Notes: a model not told the origin generated them from the sequence alone. Shown: positions 1-12,122, counted from the stretch's first letter. The stretch is DNA of 64,000 nucleotides from Micractinium sp. NFX-FRZ (GCA_029339195.1 JAPTJF010000341.1:1-64000); one strand, 5' to 3'. Made by a program: numbers and translations.

Positions 1-611
1 GGCAGTCCATTCCTGGTCTGTTCACAGTGTTGCCATGCCTGTCGAGACGGGAGCTTGGGCGCGGGTTTCAAACCTCCACCTGAACAAGACCTCTCTCGGC
101 AGAGCGCCAACTAATTTCGCAGGCAGTGAACAAGCTGGATAGAAGCAAAGGAGGCCTTCCGGAAGCGTTTCGGCAAAGAACCTGCGCGCCACCTGGCAGG
201 GGCGCAACTACCGCCGGCACCAACACCAACGACCTGGAGCTGTGCTTGGCGCCGCCTTTTCATAGAGCTCTGTGATCCACACTAACCTCCAGTTCCGGAC
301 TACACTTGCGGCCGTATATTTACCGTGGCACAAGCCAGTCGCCCGAGCGCCGACTTAAGAACGAGAGCACTGCCTAGAGACGTTAGGGCGCCGGTGCCAC
401 AACAAACCTCAGGAAACCTAGGCTGCCCCCATTAGAAGGCCCATACTGTAGCTAGGAGGAAACTGATACCGGAGCAGCATGAGGGTTCTAGGAGGATGAA
501 ACAGTCGAAGAGGTCAACTCTCCTGGGCACAGAGAGGCAACTTCTCCGCTTGCACGGCAGCGCCCTCACAGCGTCCCCCACCACAGCTCTCCACCGCTGT
601 CTGCAATATTG
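1..611. other. Left-edge intergenic stretch
   Basis: I see no convincing exon, RNA gene or repeat in these 611 bases. The short open frames have no splice or composition support. The right end is the 3' flank of the minus-strand microprotein gene that ends at 765. Confidence 0.5.
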
Positions 612-616
612 TTACA
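612..616 (-). terminator. TGTAA polyadenylation signal
   Basis: TTACA on the plus strand reads TGTAA on the minus strand, about 150 bases past the stop codon of the microprotein gene. TGTAA is the usual green-algal poly(A) signal. Confidence 0.5.
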
Positions 617-764
617 TGTGTGCTTGTGGCAGTTTAGTGTTCACTCCGGGACAGCGCATGGCGCGGCGGCACAAGAGTAGCGCTCTGCGTCAGCAAGCGC
701 CCGCCGCCAGCAGCGCTACGCCGCCCATCAACACGGGCACAGTCGAGAGTTGCACCAGCGGCAG

Positions 765-1648
765 CTACGACGCCGCCCGCTCTGCCAGCATGCGCCGCTG
801 CTCCGCCACCGCTCTATGGTGCAGCTGCACCTGCTTGAGGCGCTCGTCCCGCCTGCATGAGGATGGGCAGGCAATGGGAGGGGGCGGGCAGGGCGGGGAG
901 TGAGCAGGGCAGCAGAAGGCCCCTGCAGGCATCCAGCGACAAGTGCCAGGCAGCAGCAGGTGCTTGGCCAGGTAATTCCCACAGCTGCCCTGTGATTCTC
1001 CTTGTGCTTCTCTTGCCCAGCAGCAAGCTGGCGGCAAGAGTAGTGGCCCCCCAACAGCATACCCCACGGCAGCCGGCGCCAAGGCCAGCAGCAGCGGCAC
1101 GACTGGTACCAAGCGGTAGGGAGAACAGAACTAAGTGCTCACGTCTCATCCAGGGAGTACATGACACGGTCCAAGGACTTGAGGAACACCGCTGCCGCCA
1201 CAAAACCGACACCAAAGGTCTGCAGAGGGGCGGTGGCAGAGTGGCGGTGAGGGGAGGGGGCAGGGAGGGTCACAGGGCAAGGCGGCAGCGACAGCGGCAG
1301 CGGCAACGCAGGCGGATTGCGGCGGAGCAGCCCGGCAGGCAGCCCCTTGCCCCGCAGTGTGCTCACCATGAACTGCGCGACGGCGCCCTGCAGGGGGCAA
1401 AGCAGGCAGGCGAGGAGGCGGCGCTGTCAGTAACTAGGCGCGCCCTGCGGAGTCGGCGGCAGTGCAAGCCTCGGCCCCGCCACCTCTGGGTACCCTGCGG
1501 CTGGCCGCTGCCTACCGCACCCCCCAGCCTGACCGGCTTCGGGCACCACAGACCCTCAGGCAAGGGCCCCCGGGCAAGCGCAGCGCGCAGGGCTTGGGTT
1601 GGGAGCGGCACACCCCGGCGCGCGCAATCAGACAGAAGAACTCACCAT
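765..1648 (-). CDS. 62-aa single-pass membrane microprotein
   Basis: I do not recognise the family. Four exons keep phase: 1648-1646 (only the ATG, followed at once by GTGAGT), 1387-1367, 1219-1143 and 852-765. The protein starts MGAVAQFMTFGVGFV. Residues about 8-30 form one hydrophobic helix (FGVGFVAAAVFLKSL), followed by a charged, probably helical tail rich in Arg, Glu and Gln that ends AERAAS. The size and shape (one helix plus a basic coiled tail) recall small accessory subunits of organelle membrane complexes, but that is inference. Every junction has GT donors and CAG acceptors. A TGTAA signal lies about 150 bases downstream. Translation could instead start at the Met in exon 2. Confidence 0.55.
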
Positions 1649-2009
1649 GCTGCCTGACTACTGCTGCTGCTGCTCCGCTGAAGAGACCTTCTCTGTAAGA
1701 AGAGAGTCAGTGGCGGAGAGGTGGCAGACTTGCGGCTTCGGCGGTCGCCTGATCTGATGAATGTTTGCGCACAAAACGACAGTCAGGAAGCGTGCTGCAA
1801 GCGACTGCAGTGGCGAAGCACGCACCGCACGACGAGGTGGTCTGCCAATTCAGGCGCCCTTTCGGCGGCAGCTACACACATTGAGCCATCTGTACATCGC
1901 ATTTCATCGCTCGCGTGTCTCACACCCAGAATAGCGTCCGCGTTGACCGTGCTCCTCCGAGACGGCAGCCAGCGGCGGACGGTTGCTGGGCTGACATCCC
2001 TTGTCAACC
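1649..2009. promoter_or_regulatory. Divergent promoter region
   Basis: These 361 bases separate the start codons of the minus-strand microprotein gene and the plus-strand CFAP53-like gene, so both promoters must lie here or overlap the 5' leaders. I see no clear TATA box. Confidence 0.4.
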
Positions 2010-4064
2010 ATGGCGTCGCGGCGCGCCACGCAGCTGCGGCTGGAGCAGGAGCGGCAGCGGCAGCAGTGGGTGGGTGGCCTCAAGTCGGCAGTGGCGGAGC
2101 ACCACCAGCTGCGCACCAAGGGGGAGTGGGAAGTGCAGAGCGGCACGCGTGCGGCACTGGCAGCAACAGCACGTGCCGAGGCGGCTGCAGCTGAAGCACA
2201 GGCGCAGGCAGCAGCAGAAAGGGCCGCCGCCGAGAGGGCCGCACGGGCGCGGGCCGAGGAGGAGGCCGAGGCAGCGGCGAAGGCCGCCATCGTCACCCCG
2301 GCACAGCGTCGCGTCCAGCTTGCAGCGCAGGCACGGGAGCTGGCGGCGCGGCGCGAGGCGGAGCGTGCCGCGCTGGCGGAGGAGAAGCTGGCGCAGCAGT
2401 TTGCCGGGTCGTGCGACCTGCTGCGCACTCTGCAGTCGCAGCGCCAGCAGCACGTGGCTGCGGAGCAGTGGCAGCAGCAGGTTGGGGAGCGCCAGGCGGC
2501 GCGCGCCGCAGAGCGCGAGGCGGATGGCCGCCACCAGCGGGAGTTTGAGGCATACGTGGGACGCCTGGAGGACCGCTATCAGCAGGTGAGGGGTGTTCTG
2601 TTGGGCTGGCGGCAATGCAAGGATGTGCATGGTGGGGGCGCAACATTGCGCGTGCAATGCAGCAGTTGGAGTATCGACGCATTGCTGTGCTCACCATGAG
2701 CCGAACTTGAGGCATCAGTCGCTGCATCGGGTCACATGCTACGCATCAACTGGGTGCTAGAAGTGATGCAACCTTGCTATCTCTTCCACTAACGCCTTGC
2801 GCCCCGCCGCCATCACCCACCGGCAGGATGTGCGCCACAAGAAGGAGATGCAGGCCGAGCTGCGTGGGCTGCTGGAGCGTCAGGTGGATGAAAAGGAGGA
2901 GGTTGCTGCCGAGGCGGCCACCGAGGAGCGGATGGAGGCACAGGCCATCAAGGCGGGGTGGCGCAGGGAGGAGCAGGCGGCTGCTGCGGCTGCCCAGCAG
3001 GAGCGTGCTCGCCAGCAGGCCACTACAGCCGCCACCCTGGAGGCCAACAGGCAAGCGTGGGAGGGGGTGGTGTGGGGGAGGAGGGACAGCAAAGCGCTCG
3101 CTGGTTGCCAATGTGTGTAGCTTGTGGGCAGGCAGCGCTTGGCGAGGTGCCCGCTGGTCTGCCTCGCCCCGTCTGCTGCCTCCTCACTTGCCTCCCTCAA
3201 CCATACCCACCCCTCTACTCGCCCCTGCAGGCAGCGCTTGGAGGCAGCGGCCCGCCAGGCCGCCCAGGAGCGGGCTGCCGACGAGGCGATTGTGCAGGCA
3301 GGCCTGCGGGCAGCCCAGGAGGCGGAGGCGGCGGATCGCGCTGCCAAGGACCGCAGGCGGCTGGCTGCTGTGGCCTACCGAGAGGAGGTGGTGGCGCAGA
3401 TGGAGCGGGAGCAGGCCAACACCGCAGCCCGCGACGCTGAGCTGCAGCGCGTGATGGCTGCGCAGCAGGCAAAGCGCGATGCTGAGCTGGCGGCTCGCGA
3501 TGCCGCTCGTGCACGCCTGATGGGCGAGGTGGCCACGACTCGCGAGCAGCAGGTGGCGGTGAAGCAGGTGGCGCGCGCTGCGGAGCAGCAGGCGTCTGTG
3601 GAGCAGCGGCGGCGTGCCGAGGCTGAGGCCGCCATAGCGGCGGCAGAGGCGCAGCGGCGGCGCCAGCAAGACGCTCAGCAGGAGGCACAGCTGAAGCTCG
3701 ACCTCCAGGTGTGTGTGGCGGGTTGGTTGGGAGGCCAAAGGGGGAGGCGGTCGGTCATGGCGGGGCGATGTCTTCTCTAGGCTCAAAGGTGCTTGCGTGC
3801 ACTGCTAGCTGATGCACGCTCTAAGATGAACCTTCTGCTTGCACTGGCTGTGCCCTCATCTGTGTCTCGCTCCCCCATGACCTTGTGCCCTGGCAGGCCC
3901 AGATGGCCGCCAAGCAGCTGCGTCGGGCAGCCCAGGAGGCGGAGGAGCGGGCCAAGCTGGAGCAGGAGCGGCAGCGGGAGGCGGAGCAGAACCGGCGGGT
4001 GCAGCAGGTGCTGGCACGAGGGCCCCAGCAGCAGTGGCACGGCCTGCGCAAGCACGAGTGGTAG
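2010..4064 (+). CDS. CFAP53: Cilia- and flagella-associated protein 53-like (CCDC11) coiled-coil protein
   Basis: This is a 481-aa, almost entirely helical protein. CFAP53 is a microtubule inner protein of axonemal doublets in ciliated cells. The ATG at 2010 sits in a CAACCATGG context. Exons are 2010-2585, 2827-3050, 3231-3708 and 3897-4064, all in phase. The second intron uses a GC donor (ACAG|GCAAGC). Three blocks line up with animal CFAP53 as I recall it: EEKLAQQFAGSCDLLR in exon 1, ARLMGEVATTREQQV in exon 3, and the AQEAEERAKLEQER...VQQVL end in exon 4. Length (481 versus about 514 in human) and block order agree. The protein ends LRKHEW. Generic coiled-coil similarity is the alternative, but the ordered blocks argue for CFAP53. 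Confidence 0.72.
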
Positions 4065-4497
4065 CACGCGCCAGGTACTGCATAGCAGCGGGGACCTGAG
4101 CGAGCTGCCCTGCAGAATGGTGCGTCAGAATGTGTGTGTGCCGCCTCGAAGAGGTGCCTGCCCAGGGGGGGAGGTGCGTGCTTGAAACTGTGAACTCTAT
4201 ACATTGCGTGCCTGCGTCATCCTAATCCTACGAACAAAAGGCTGAAGCAGAGGGCCATGCTGAACAGACGATTGTCAACAGGCAGAGCCAAAGAGACCTG
4301 GCAGGTGGGGCGGTGCCCGCTGGGCTCCCTGACTGCTGCCCAGCCACCTTGCGGGCACAGCGCTCCTCGTGTTCCTGGTGCATCGCACTGCCTGGCTGGT
4401 GCTGCACACACTGGTCCGATCCGCCCCCAGCTGCCAGCTGCCACTGTCAGGCTGCAATTGCCATATCATGACGGCTGCTGCCACTGCCACGTCAGCA
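4065..4497. other. Convergent 3' intergenic stretch
   Basis: This 433-base gap lies between the 3' ends of the CFAP53-like gene (plus) and OEP80 (minus). It presumably holds both 3' UTRs. I see no TGTAA on either strand and no other feature. Confidence 0.5.
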
Positions 4498-7400
4498 TCA
4501 TCCGTTGGAGCCGATGCCGAGGTGGAACCGCCCCTGCTGCCGGTCGTTGATTGCGTACTCCAGCCGCAGAGGCCCGATGGGCGTGTCTATCCGCACCCCT
4601 GCACCCAGCCCATAGCCGCTGCCTGCGCCAGGGCAGCGTGCAGCAGGGGGGACACAGGGTGGGGGAGGTGAGCAGGCACAGAGGACAAGAGGCAGACAGG
4701 TGGCTCGCGGCCCGACGTGGCAGGGTATCTGACCCGAGTGCAGCTGCTGCACCCAATGGGCCGCGGGGCAAGAAGTGCATAGTTGCATGTGCAGCAGCAC
4801 GACCTACAAGCTGCCGGCACCCACCCACCGCAGCAGCAGCCACCCGCAGCAGCCCCCAACCGGCGGCCCGCGCACCTGGCTTGCCGCGTGCGCCGGCGGG
4901 GTCCCCTGGGATGCTGGCCCCGCTGTCCAGGTCAGATCCCCAGTCCCCAAAAAGGGTGGCCTCCACCGGGGAGACCAGGGGGATGCGCAGCTCGGCGCTG
5001 CCGGCCACATAGTTGCGGCCGGAGCCGACGCCGCCTGGGGAGGCAGGGGATGATTGAAGGGGTGGGGCAGGGATGGGTCAGGATGTGGGAGGTGTGGTTT
5101 GAGCATGGGGGGTGAGCGGTAGCGCAGGGCGGCGCAGACCGCAAAAGGCTGCTGCCGCCTTGCTTCACTCCGGTGGCAAGGTGCAGGCTTTGCACATCCA
5201 TGCAGGCAGGGCATGCTGGGAGGCAGGCGGGCAGGCGCCTCCTCACCTTCGCTGTACCCGCGCACGCTATTGGTGCCGCCGATGGGGAATGCTTCATAGG
5301 GGGGCAGGTCGCCCACAATCATGCCGCCCTTGCCCCGCGCCCACAGCCTGCGGGCAGGCAGGCAGGTGGGCAGGCGGGAGGGAGGGTGCCCGGGGGCGTG
5401 AGCAGGCCCGGGAGTGTGCAGCACCCCCGCCTGCACGCGACCGTCTACACACAGCAGCGGGCACAGCGGGCACAGCAGGCACAGCAGCCCACTCACCAAA
5501 GCGGGATGCAGCATCTTCTCCGCCCTCGGTAGGCGCAGCACACCTGGGCACCTCAGCAGCAGCGGGCGCAGCAGGCACAGCAGGCACAGCAGGCATAGCA
5601 CCCACCTCAGCGGCCCCAGCGGCAGCGTCTTCTCCGCCCTCAGCGTGAAGCGGTTGAAGTTGAGCCAGTCGGGCTGCAGGGGCAGGGCCTGCTCCATGCT
5701 GGCCACCAGCTCCGTGTCCCCGCTGGGCTGGCTGCACAGGGGGCAGGAGGGGGAGGAGGTGTGCAGGGGCTGTGCAAGGCGCGGCAGAGAGCCACTGACA
5801 GCTCGGTGTCACTGCTGGGCTAGCTGCGGGAGGCACAACTTTGGTCAATCAAACATTCCCAAGGAGCTTGCAAAAACATTTTGTGGTTTATTGGGAGGGG
5901 AAGGTGCGCAGCGGCTGTGTCAGATGCGGCAGAGAGCCTCTCCACATGCTAGGTGCCAGCTAATCGTCCCCGCTGGCCTGGCTGCAGGGGGCAGAGGGGA
6001 GATGACAGGCTTTGCAAGGCATTACACCACCACTTTTCACAGCCTTCACTGCCTGCATCCCCAAACCAAGGACTCACTTGTATGCTAGGCGGATCGTGCC
6101 CAGCGCCATCGTGTCGCACTCCTTGTTGTTGAGGGTCAGGGGGGCGTGGTACAAATCCTCGGCCAGCGGCTGCCCGTGCTCATCCACACACCGCGCCTGC
6201 TGCCAGCTGCGAAACAGCGGGCGATCGGCGAGGGGCAGGCGGGGGCCGGGCGGCGGGTGAGGCAAGCGAGAGGCAGGGGTGGGGAGGGTGCGAAGCTGTG
6301 GCAGGCCAGGCCAGGCGATGAGGGGATAGCGGTGCTGCGAGGCAGGGCAGGCAGCAGGGCAATGCCAGGTGCCTGCCCATGCGCTGCTGATGCGCCCAGC
6401 TGTTCCCCGCTTCCCTGCCAATCATGGCATGTAAACGATCACCACACACACACACTCCCACCTGAGTCCCAGCGTGCCCTGCCAGCCCGGGATGAGCGGC
6501 CGCCCATACTCCATGCTTGCCAGCTTGCGGGACACAAACACCACGTCGCTGCTGCTGGGGATGAAATGAACGGTCGACACACGAAGGGCATGGAATAGGC
6601 AAGTTGGCTAGGTGGAGGTGGCGGGGCTGCCATGGCATGGGGTGAGCACTGCATGTAAGCTTGCTGGGTGGGGTGCCAGCATGGCAAGGGCGGCGGGAGA
6701 CGGACCGGCCCAGCACACCCGCCCGCTGCGCCTGCTCCCTCCACACAGGGCGCAGGCAGGCAGCGCAGGCGCCGCCCCAGCTCACCCGCCCGCTGCGTCC
6801 GCCCCCTCTACGTCATCCAAAGCCCGCCCATGGATGGGCGCCGCCGAGGATTTGTCATTCTGCGGGGGGGCAGGAATGGAAGGGCACGGAAGGGAGGCGA
6901 TGAGGGCAGAGGGGTGGGTAGGGGGGAGGGCGGGCGGGTGGCCGGAAGGCGAGCGGGCGCAGCACGGGTGGAAGGTCCGCAGACGCTCAACAGGCGCCGA
7001 CACTGTGTGGCAGGTGTCTATTTTTGGTTAACATCCAACCTCCGAGCAAACCGCACCTGCGCGCCCCACCTGCATGCCCCCACTCCCAGGGCACAGTGTT
7101 GCATGCCCCACCCCCAAGCCCCCCAGGCATTCCTCGCCCCACCTCCCACCCCTCAAACCCCGCCCACCTGTATCGTTGTGGTGCGCGAGGTGCGGTGCGC
7201 GTCCCCCCGCACCCACGGGTCGGTGTGCTGGATGCGGAACATGGCGTCGTTCTGAGGGGGGGGGGGGGGGGGGGAGGAGGGGAAGAGAGGTGGTGTGGGG
7301 GTGAGAGGCAGGAACACGCAGTGTATTTCTTCACAAGAACTTGGTTGTTGGGGAGGGATGGGAAGGTGACGTGTGTGCTGGGTGCCAGACAGGGCGCCGC

Positions 7401-10400
7401 TCTGTGAGGAGGGACGCCCTGGAGAGAATTTGGGGAGAGGGTGTGGGGCACTAAGGGAAGCGTACGGCGCAAGGCCCAGCCCCTACCCGCCTGTGCACAC
7501 ACAACTGGCCCCCGGTGCGCCGCCCGTGGGCACTGCGCCCCATCCTACATCCCCACCACCCCGGCCGCACCTGCCCCAGTTTGGCCGACGCCACCAAGCG
7601 CTGGCCCAGGCCAAACAGGTTGCGCTGGCTGTAGGACACCTCGCCCACCACGCCCGGCAGCTGCCCCTCCGTGGCGCCCGCAGCCGAGATGCCGCCGCCA
7701 GCGGACAGCCCCCCCGTCTTGCGCTCCTTGATGTCGAGCACCAGGTCCACCTGCAATCAACAAATAACAATCGACCAATTGACAAACCAACAGTCAACAA
7801 TCAAGACAAGGGGATGGGTGTGGGAGGGAGGGAAAGTGGGGAGAGGTTTAGGGAGGGAGGGATGGGCGGCATGCCGGCGAGCCGCACGTCTTGCGGCCGG
7901 TGGTGTCTTCCGCGCGAGATCCGCCTGGGGAGGGCACCGGGCGACGTGAGGAGGAGATGCTTGCATGCTTCAGAGAAGGCTGCCACGGTTCATGTCTAGG
8001 GGCCAGTGTCAGCACACCTCGCCCCTCTGTCCTTTCCTGCTCCAGTGGAGCCGGTACACGCCCCCCTTCCTTTGCCTGCCCCGGACCCCTGCCCCCTGTT
8101 GCTCGCATGGCCCCCTTCTACCCGAAGGGCGAATGCCTCCTCCCCACCTTTGGGTTCTCAATGGAAGACCCCTCGGCGGGCTGCGGCCGCATGGACACGT
8201 CCTCAAACAGGCCCATCGAGTAGACGGCGTCGATGTCGCGCCGCCCCTGGTGCAGGCTGAACACCTGCGGGCGTGCGTGTGTGTGTGTGCGGAGAGCGGG
8301 GGAGGGGCGTGGGAGAGGTGGGGCAGGGCAGAGGTGGGGTGGAAGGATGTGAGATGAACTTCTACACTTACACTTGAGACGAGCCGTGACAGGCGGGGGT
8401 ATACGTGAGGCACTCAATGGCATGCCGCCTGTCCACCAGGAGCAACACCAGTCCCATGGCCTAACAATGAGGTATCCGCAAGAGCTGAAACCCGCAGGTT
8501 CAGGGGCCCACCTGTCCGGGCTGGGTTGTGAGGTTGCGCAGGATGATGTGCGGCTTGGTCTTGCCCTCCTCCCGCGTCTGGCAGGGAGCAGTGAGGAAGG
8601 GGGTGGGAAGAAGGGAGCAGGGAAGGAGGTCAGCAGGCATACAGGGAGAGCAGTGCAGTGGGGGGCTAAGTCTTTCCGCGTTCAAACTTCTGAAAGAAAG
8701 CAGTGGGGGCAGGGAGGGCGGCAGCATGCGCGGCGAGGCAGGCGGGGCGGGACACAAGGGTTGGCAGGAAAAGGGAAATGTGCACATGGTGTCAGCGGGA
8801 GGGCTCAGAGCAGAGGTGCTGCCCGCTCGACCATCTGCCGCCATTGGACTTGCGCACACACACCCTTCATACCCATTTTCAAAGTGATCCCCACACAATG
8901 GACACCTTTTCCACTTCACACCACTTCACCACATATCCCCGCACCGCACCCCTCTCCCAGCTGGGTGCGCCGACCCGCCCACCCACCTCGTTTGTGTTCT
9001 TGTCCACGTAGCGCAGCAGCACCCTGTTCACCACCGCCTCCGCCACATGCACCTCCACCTGGTTGTTGCTCGTGTCCACGTCAACCACCTGGGTGGGGCA
9101 CACACAGGTGCAAGCCAGGAGGGGTTCAGTCATGGTCAGAGGTGAGGTAAATGTGCCTCACAGCGTGGCGCGGCGCCCGCAGGGGGGACCTGCTGCGTAT
9201 GAATTGACAGCCTGGCAGGGGCGCAGGGAGGTGGGTGTGCGCTGCAAGCCCTGGCCAGAGCAAATCGAGCTGTCTTGCCGCCCAAGCAAGCCTTCCCGTG
9301 CCCTCTGGCCCCTGCCTGCCCTTGTCTACGCCCCGCCTCCTCACCTGCCCCAGCACCCCCTTCTCCTCGTACCAGCGATTCAACTTGCCCACTGCCTGCA
9401 CAGCACAGCAGGGCACAGCAGGGCGCAGCAAGAGCGGTGCAGCACGGCGTGTCAGCATTATCATGAGCTTACAGAGAAGCCGGCTGCTCCTCACCAGCAC
9501 CTTGTGCACGTCCAGCAGAGCAGGTGCCAGCACGATTCATTGCCGGCTGCGCCAGCAGGTCCCAGGCCGGCTGCATCGGCAGAGTCCGTGGCAGACATGT
9601 ACCTCCCTGCCCTGCCGGTTGCACCCCTGACCGTCCACGACGTGACCTCTGCCCGCCCCTCTGCCCCAAACGCCCGTGCTGACCTGCACCATGCTGTTAA
9701 AGTTGAGCGTGCGGCCGTGCAGGTCCCGAAACGCATCCTCGATCACCGCCTGCAGCCCAGGAAGTTGGCAATCAAAGTAGCGATGAGTATGACTGGAGGG
9801 AAGGCATATGCAGGGCAGGAGTGAGAGGTACTTGAACGGATCTGCTGTCACTGCCAGGACACAGGACAGAGAGTAAGGAGCTCAGGGAGCTCATCACAAA
9901 TAGGAACAGTAAGGCATGCAGGCGTGCTGCTCCCTGCACAACTGTCATGTGCCATGTTATAACGTCCCTGCTGCCAACTGACTGCTGGCTCCCCGCCCAC
10001 CTCACTGCTGCAACTCCCAGCCCAGCCACTGCCGGCCCCCGGCCCACCTGGGGCAGCGCATTGGCTCCAGTCACCGTGAAGCCGCGGAGCTCGGGGTTGG
10101 GTGCCACCTGCACAGCACGCACAGCATGGCACAGCACGGGCGGCAACAGTTGGGGGCAGCGAGGGTGGGGGAGGCAGGTAGCAGGGCGACGCGGCGACAT
10201 GGCTGCAGCGTTCCGCTGCACCCCACACAGCAGGGCACAGCAAGAAGAAGCCTTTTTTCGACCGGGGACTCCCGACCCCGCTGAAGAAGCTTGATTCCAG
10301 CCCGCGTCGCCTCTGCTCACACACACCTGCCGCAGCGGTGGGCACCGGCACGGCGCAGCCACCAATTGCACTGCCGCCCATGCTCACCCATTGCCGCCCG

Positions 10401-11980
10401 CCCACCTCCAGCCTAAGCTTGGTGCCGTCCCATGCCTCATCTACTAACCCTACCCCGTCTCAGGGATGGCCACCATTCCATGCCATCCCATTACCCACAG
10501 CCACCCATTGCCACCCACCCCCACACCTCCAGCGTGAGCTTGATGCCGTCCCGCGTCTCCTCTGCCACCGGCTTGCACTCTGAGAAGTAGCCCGTGCCAA
10601 ACACGCGGTGCATGTCGTCCATGATCTGCACGCTTGAAGGAATAAAGAGGGAGTGTTGAAGGGTTGGATTTGAAGTTGAAGTTTTGATTTGAAGTTGAAG
10701 TTGAACCCCCTCGCATGAGTACACGAGGGGCAGACAGGCACAAGCATGGGCGTTGGAAGTGTCGGCATCGGTGGGCTTGCACACGGGGAGGAAGCCGTGC
10801 CAAAGTACAGCAGTGCATGTCGCCCATGATCCGCAAACAAGGAAACCGGGGGCAGGCACACAGTTCTTGCTGCCACGCAGTCTTGACTGCTCGAGCGAGG
10901 CTTTAACCGCCAGGCAGAATTCACCGCACACAGCTCTGCCTGCCACACAGCTCTCGCTGCCTGGCAGACCAAACTGCCTGCCAGGTGTGACCGCAGGTGC
11001 GGCTGGGTGGGTGGGGATCTGGGGTGGCATATGCTGGGTGCTGCATGTCTGGAGCAATGTGTGTACGCATTCCTGGAGAGCCCACACCCACCAGCCATGA
11101 ACACAGCCTTGAGAAGACACTTTCACAGAACACGAAAACGGACCTCCTTGGTGGAGTAGGCAAAGTTGGCGCGGGCGTTCAGGGCGCGCAACGCCACCTC
11201 CTTCAGCTCCCCATCCACGCCCACCACATCAATCTGAAGAGGGGAGGCAGTGTGGGGTGGGGTGGGGTGGGGGGCCGGCAGGGCAGAGGCAGGGCAGGGC
11301 AGAGGGCGGGAGGGAGCAAGCGGTAAGCACAGGAGGTGAGTTAAGAGCGCATGGAAAGACGCAAGGGTGTGTGACATGCTCAAGGAGTGCCAGCAGGCGG
11401 GCGCTGCAGAGGTCGCCTTGTATGCGTTGGTGCAAACGAGCGGACAGCAGCAGGACACGAGCACACGGCAGCATGCCTGGCTGGGTCTCCTTGAGCCTCC
11501 CAGCCCGCCCGCCCAGGTAGATAATATGCATACAGCGGGCATCACCTCGCTGATGAGGAAGCGCTCGTTCTCATCAGCACTGTTCAACAGGTTGGGGCCA
11601 CCGCTGTCGTCGCCGCCGCCGCCGCCGCCACTGCTGCTGCCGCTCTCCACTGCAGCGCCCCGGGCGCCGCCTGGCCGCCGTTTGTCAGGCAGGAACGCCT
11701 TCTGTTGCTGGTCCAGGGCTGACCCAGACACCGAAGCCAGCAGCAGCTGCTGCCGTACCTCCGCGTGCTGCTGCTGCTGCTCCAGCAGCGGCGCTGCGGC
11801 GCGTGCCGCCGCCGCCGCCAGCTGAGAACCTAGCCCGCCCGCCGCGCGGGCGGCCTGCTGCGCAAACACACGACAGTTCGCCGCAAGGTCCAGGCGTGGC
11901 GCGAGCTGGCGCTCATCACTGCTTGGCCTTCGACTCTGCTCGCCGAGCTCCCGCCGGCCTCTGCGCACTGCGGACAGCAT
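4498..11980 (-). CDS. OEP80: OEP80-like Omp85/BamA-family protein of the chloroplast outer envelope
   Basis: This is a 718-aa protein from 18 in-phase exons: 11980-11546, 11233-11144, 10625-10527, 10107-10048, 9749-9684, 9395-9345, 9088-8987, 8577-8512, 8264-8148, 7750-7571, 7251-7168, 6859-6786, 6554-6462, 6206-6078, 5731-5606, 5347-5247, 5034-4876 and 4622-4498. Residues about 1-135 are low-complexity. POTRA-like repeats follow, starting at NERFLISE. Then comes a beta-barrel with the Omp85 signatures GGTNSVRGY and [17 protein letters not shown], and a C-terminal strand ending [11 protein letters not shown]. Block by block it tracks Arabidopsis OEP80 (about 730 aa) more closely than Toc75, for example [22 protein letters not shown] and [12 protein letters not shown]80 is essential in plants for outer-envelope barrel assembly. 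Introns 2, 3 and 14 carry degenerate copies of adjacent exon edges. Confidence 0.88.
5745..5992 (-). repeat. Degenerate copies of an OEP80 exon edge inside intron 14
   Basis: The acceptor edge of the exon starting at 5731 (5703-5737, with GTGTCCCCGCTGGGCTGGC) reappears in altered form at about 5797-5828 and 5951-5984. The flanking intron motif GCGGCAGAGAGCC also occurs twice (about 5792 and 5925). This is a tandem duplication spanning the splice site. The first copy has lost its splice-compatible end. Confidence 0.65.
7256..7274. repeat. Poly-G run (poly-C on the gene strand)
   Basis: About nineteen consecutive G residues. On the OEP80 strand they read as a C-run directly upstream of the acceptor of the exon starting at 7251, so the homopolymer serves as the polypyrimidine tract of that intron. 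Confidence 0.8.
10388..10441 (-). repeat. Copy of the 3' edge of OEP80 exon 3
   Basis: CCACCTCCAGCCTAAGCTTG and the bases after it repeat the donor edge of exon 3 (10525-10570). They share the ACCTCCAGC..GAGCTTG..GCCGTCCC pattern and also the intron motif CCCATTGCC ahead of it. The copy is diverged and not an exon. Confidence 0.7.
10760..10833 (-). pseudogene. Frameshifted pseudo-exon copied from OEP80 exon 3
   Basis: On the minus strand this reads GGATCATGGGCGACATGCAC, then TTTGGCACGG and GTGTGCAAGCCC. It closely matches the real exon 3 (10625 downward: ATCATGGACGACATGCAC, TTTGGCACGG, GAGTGCAAGCCG). Small indels shift the reading frame after the shared IMxDMH start, and the matching donor is absent. 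It lies inside intron 2 and is most likely a decaying tandem duplicate. Confidence 0.75.
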
Positions 11981-12117
11981 GTTGCGCGAGTGCGCGGCAC
12001 GATCTGAGGGTGCAAGGAGCGATTGCGACACCCAAACCCCCGCCTGATGTGCGTGCTGCCCGAGACTTCGACATGAGCTGTGGCTGTCGATGGCTCGATG
12101 TGAACACTACACCTACT

Positions 12118-12122
12118 TTACA
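12118..12122 (-). terminator. TGTAA polyadenylation signal
   Basis: TTACA on plus reads TGTAA on minus, about 137 bases beyond the stop codon at 12259. It lies within the 278-base gap that must also hold the OEP80 promoter. Confidence 0.5.
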
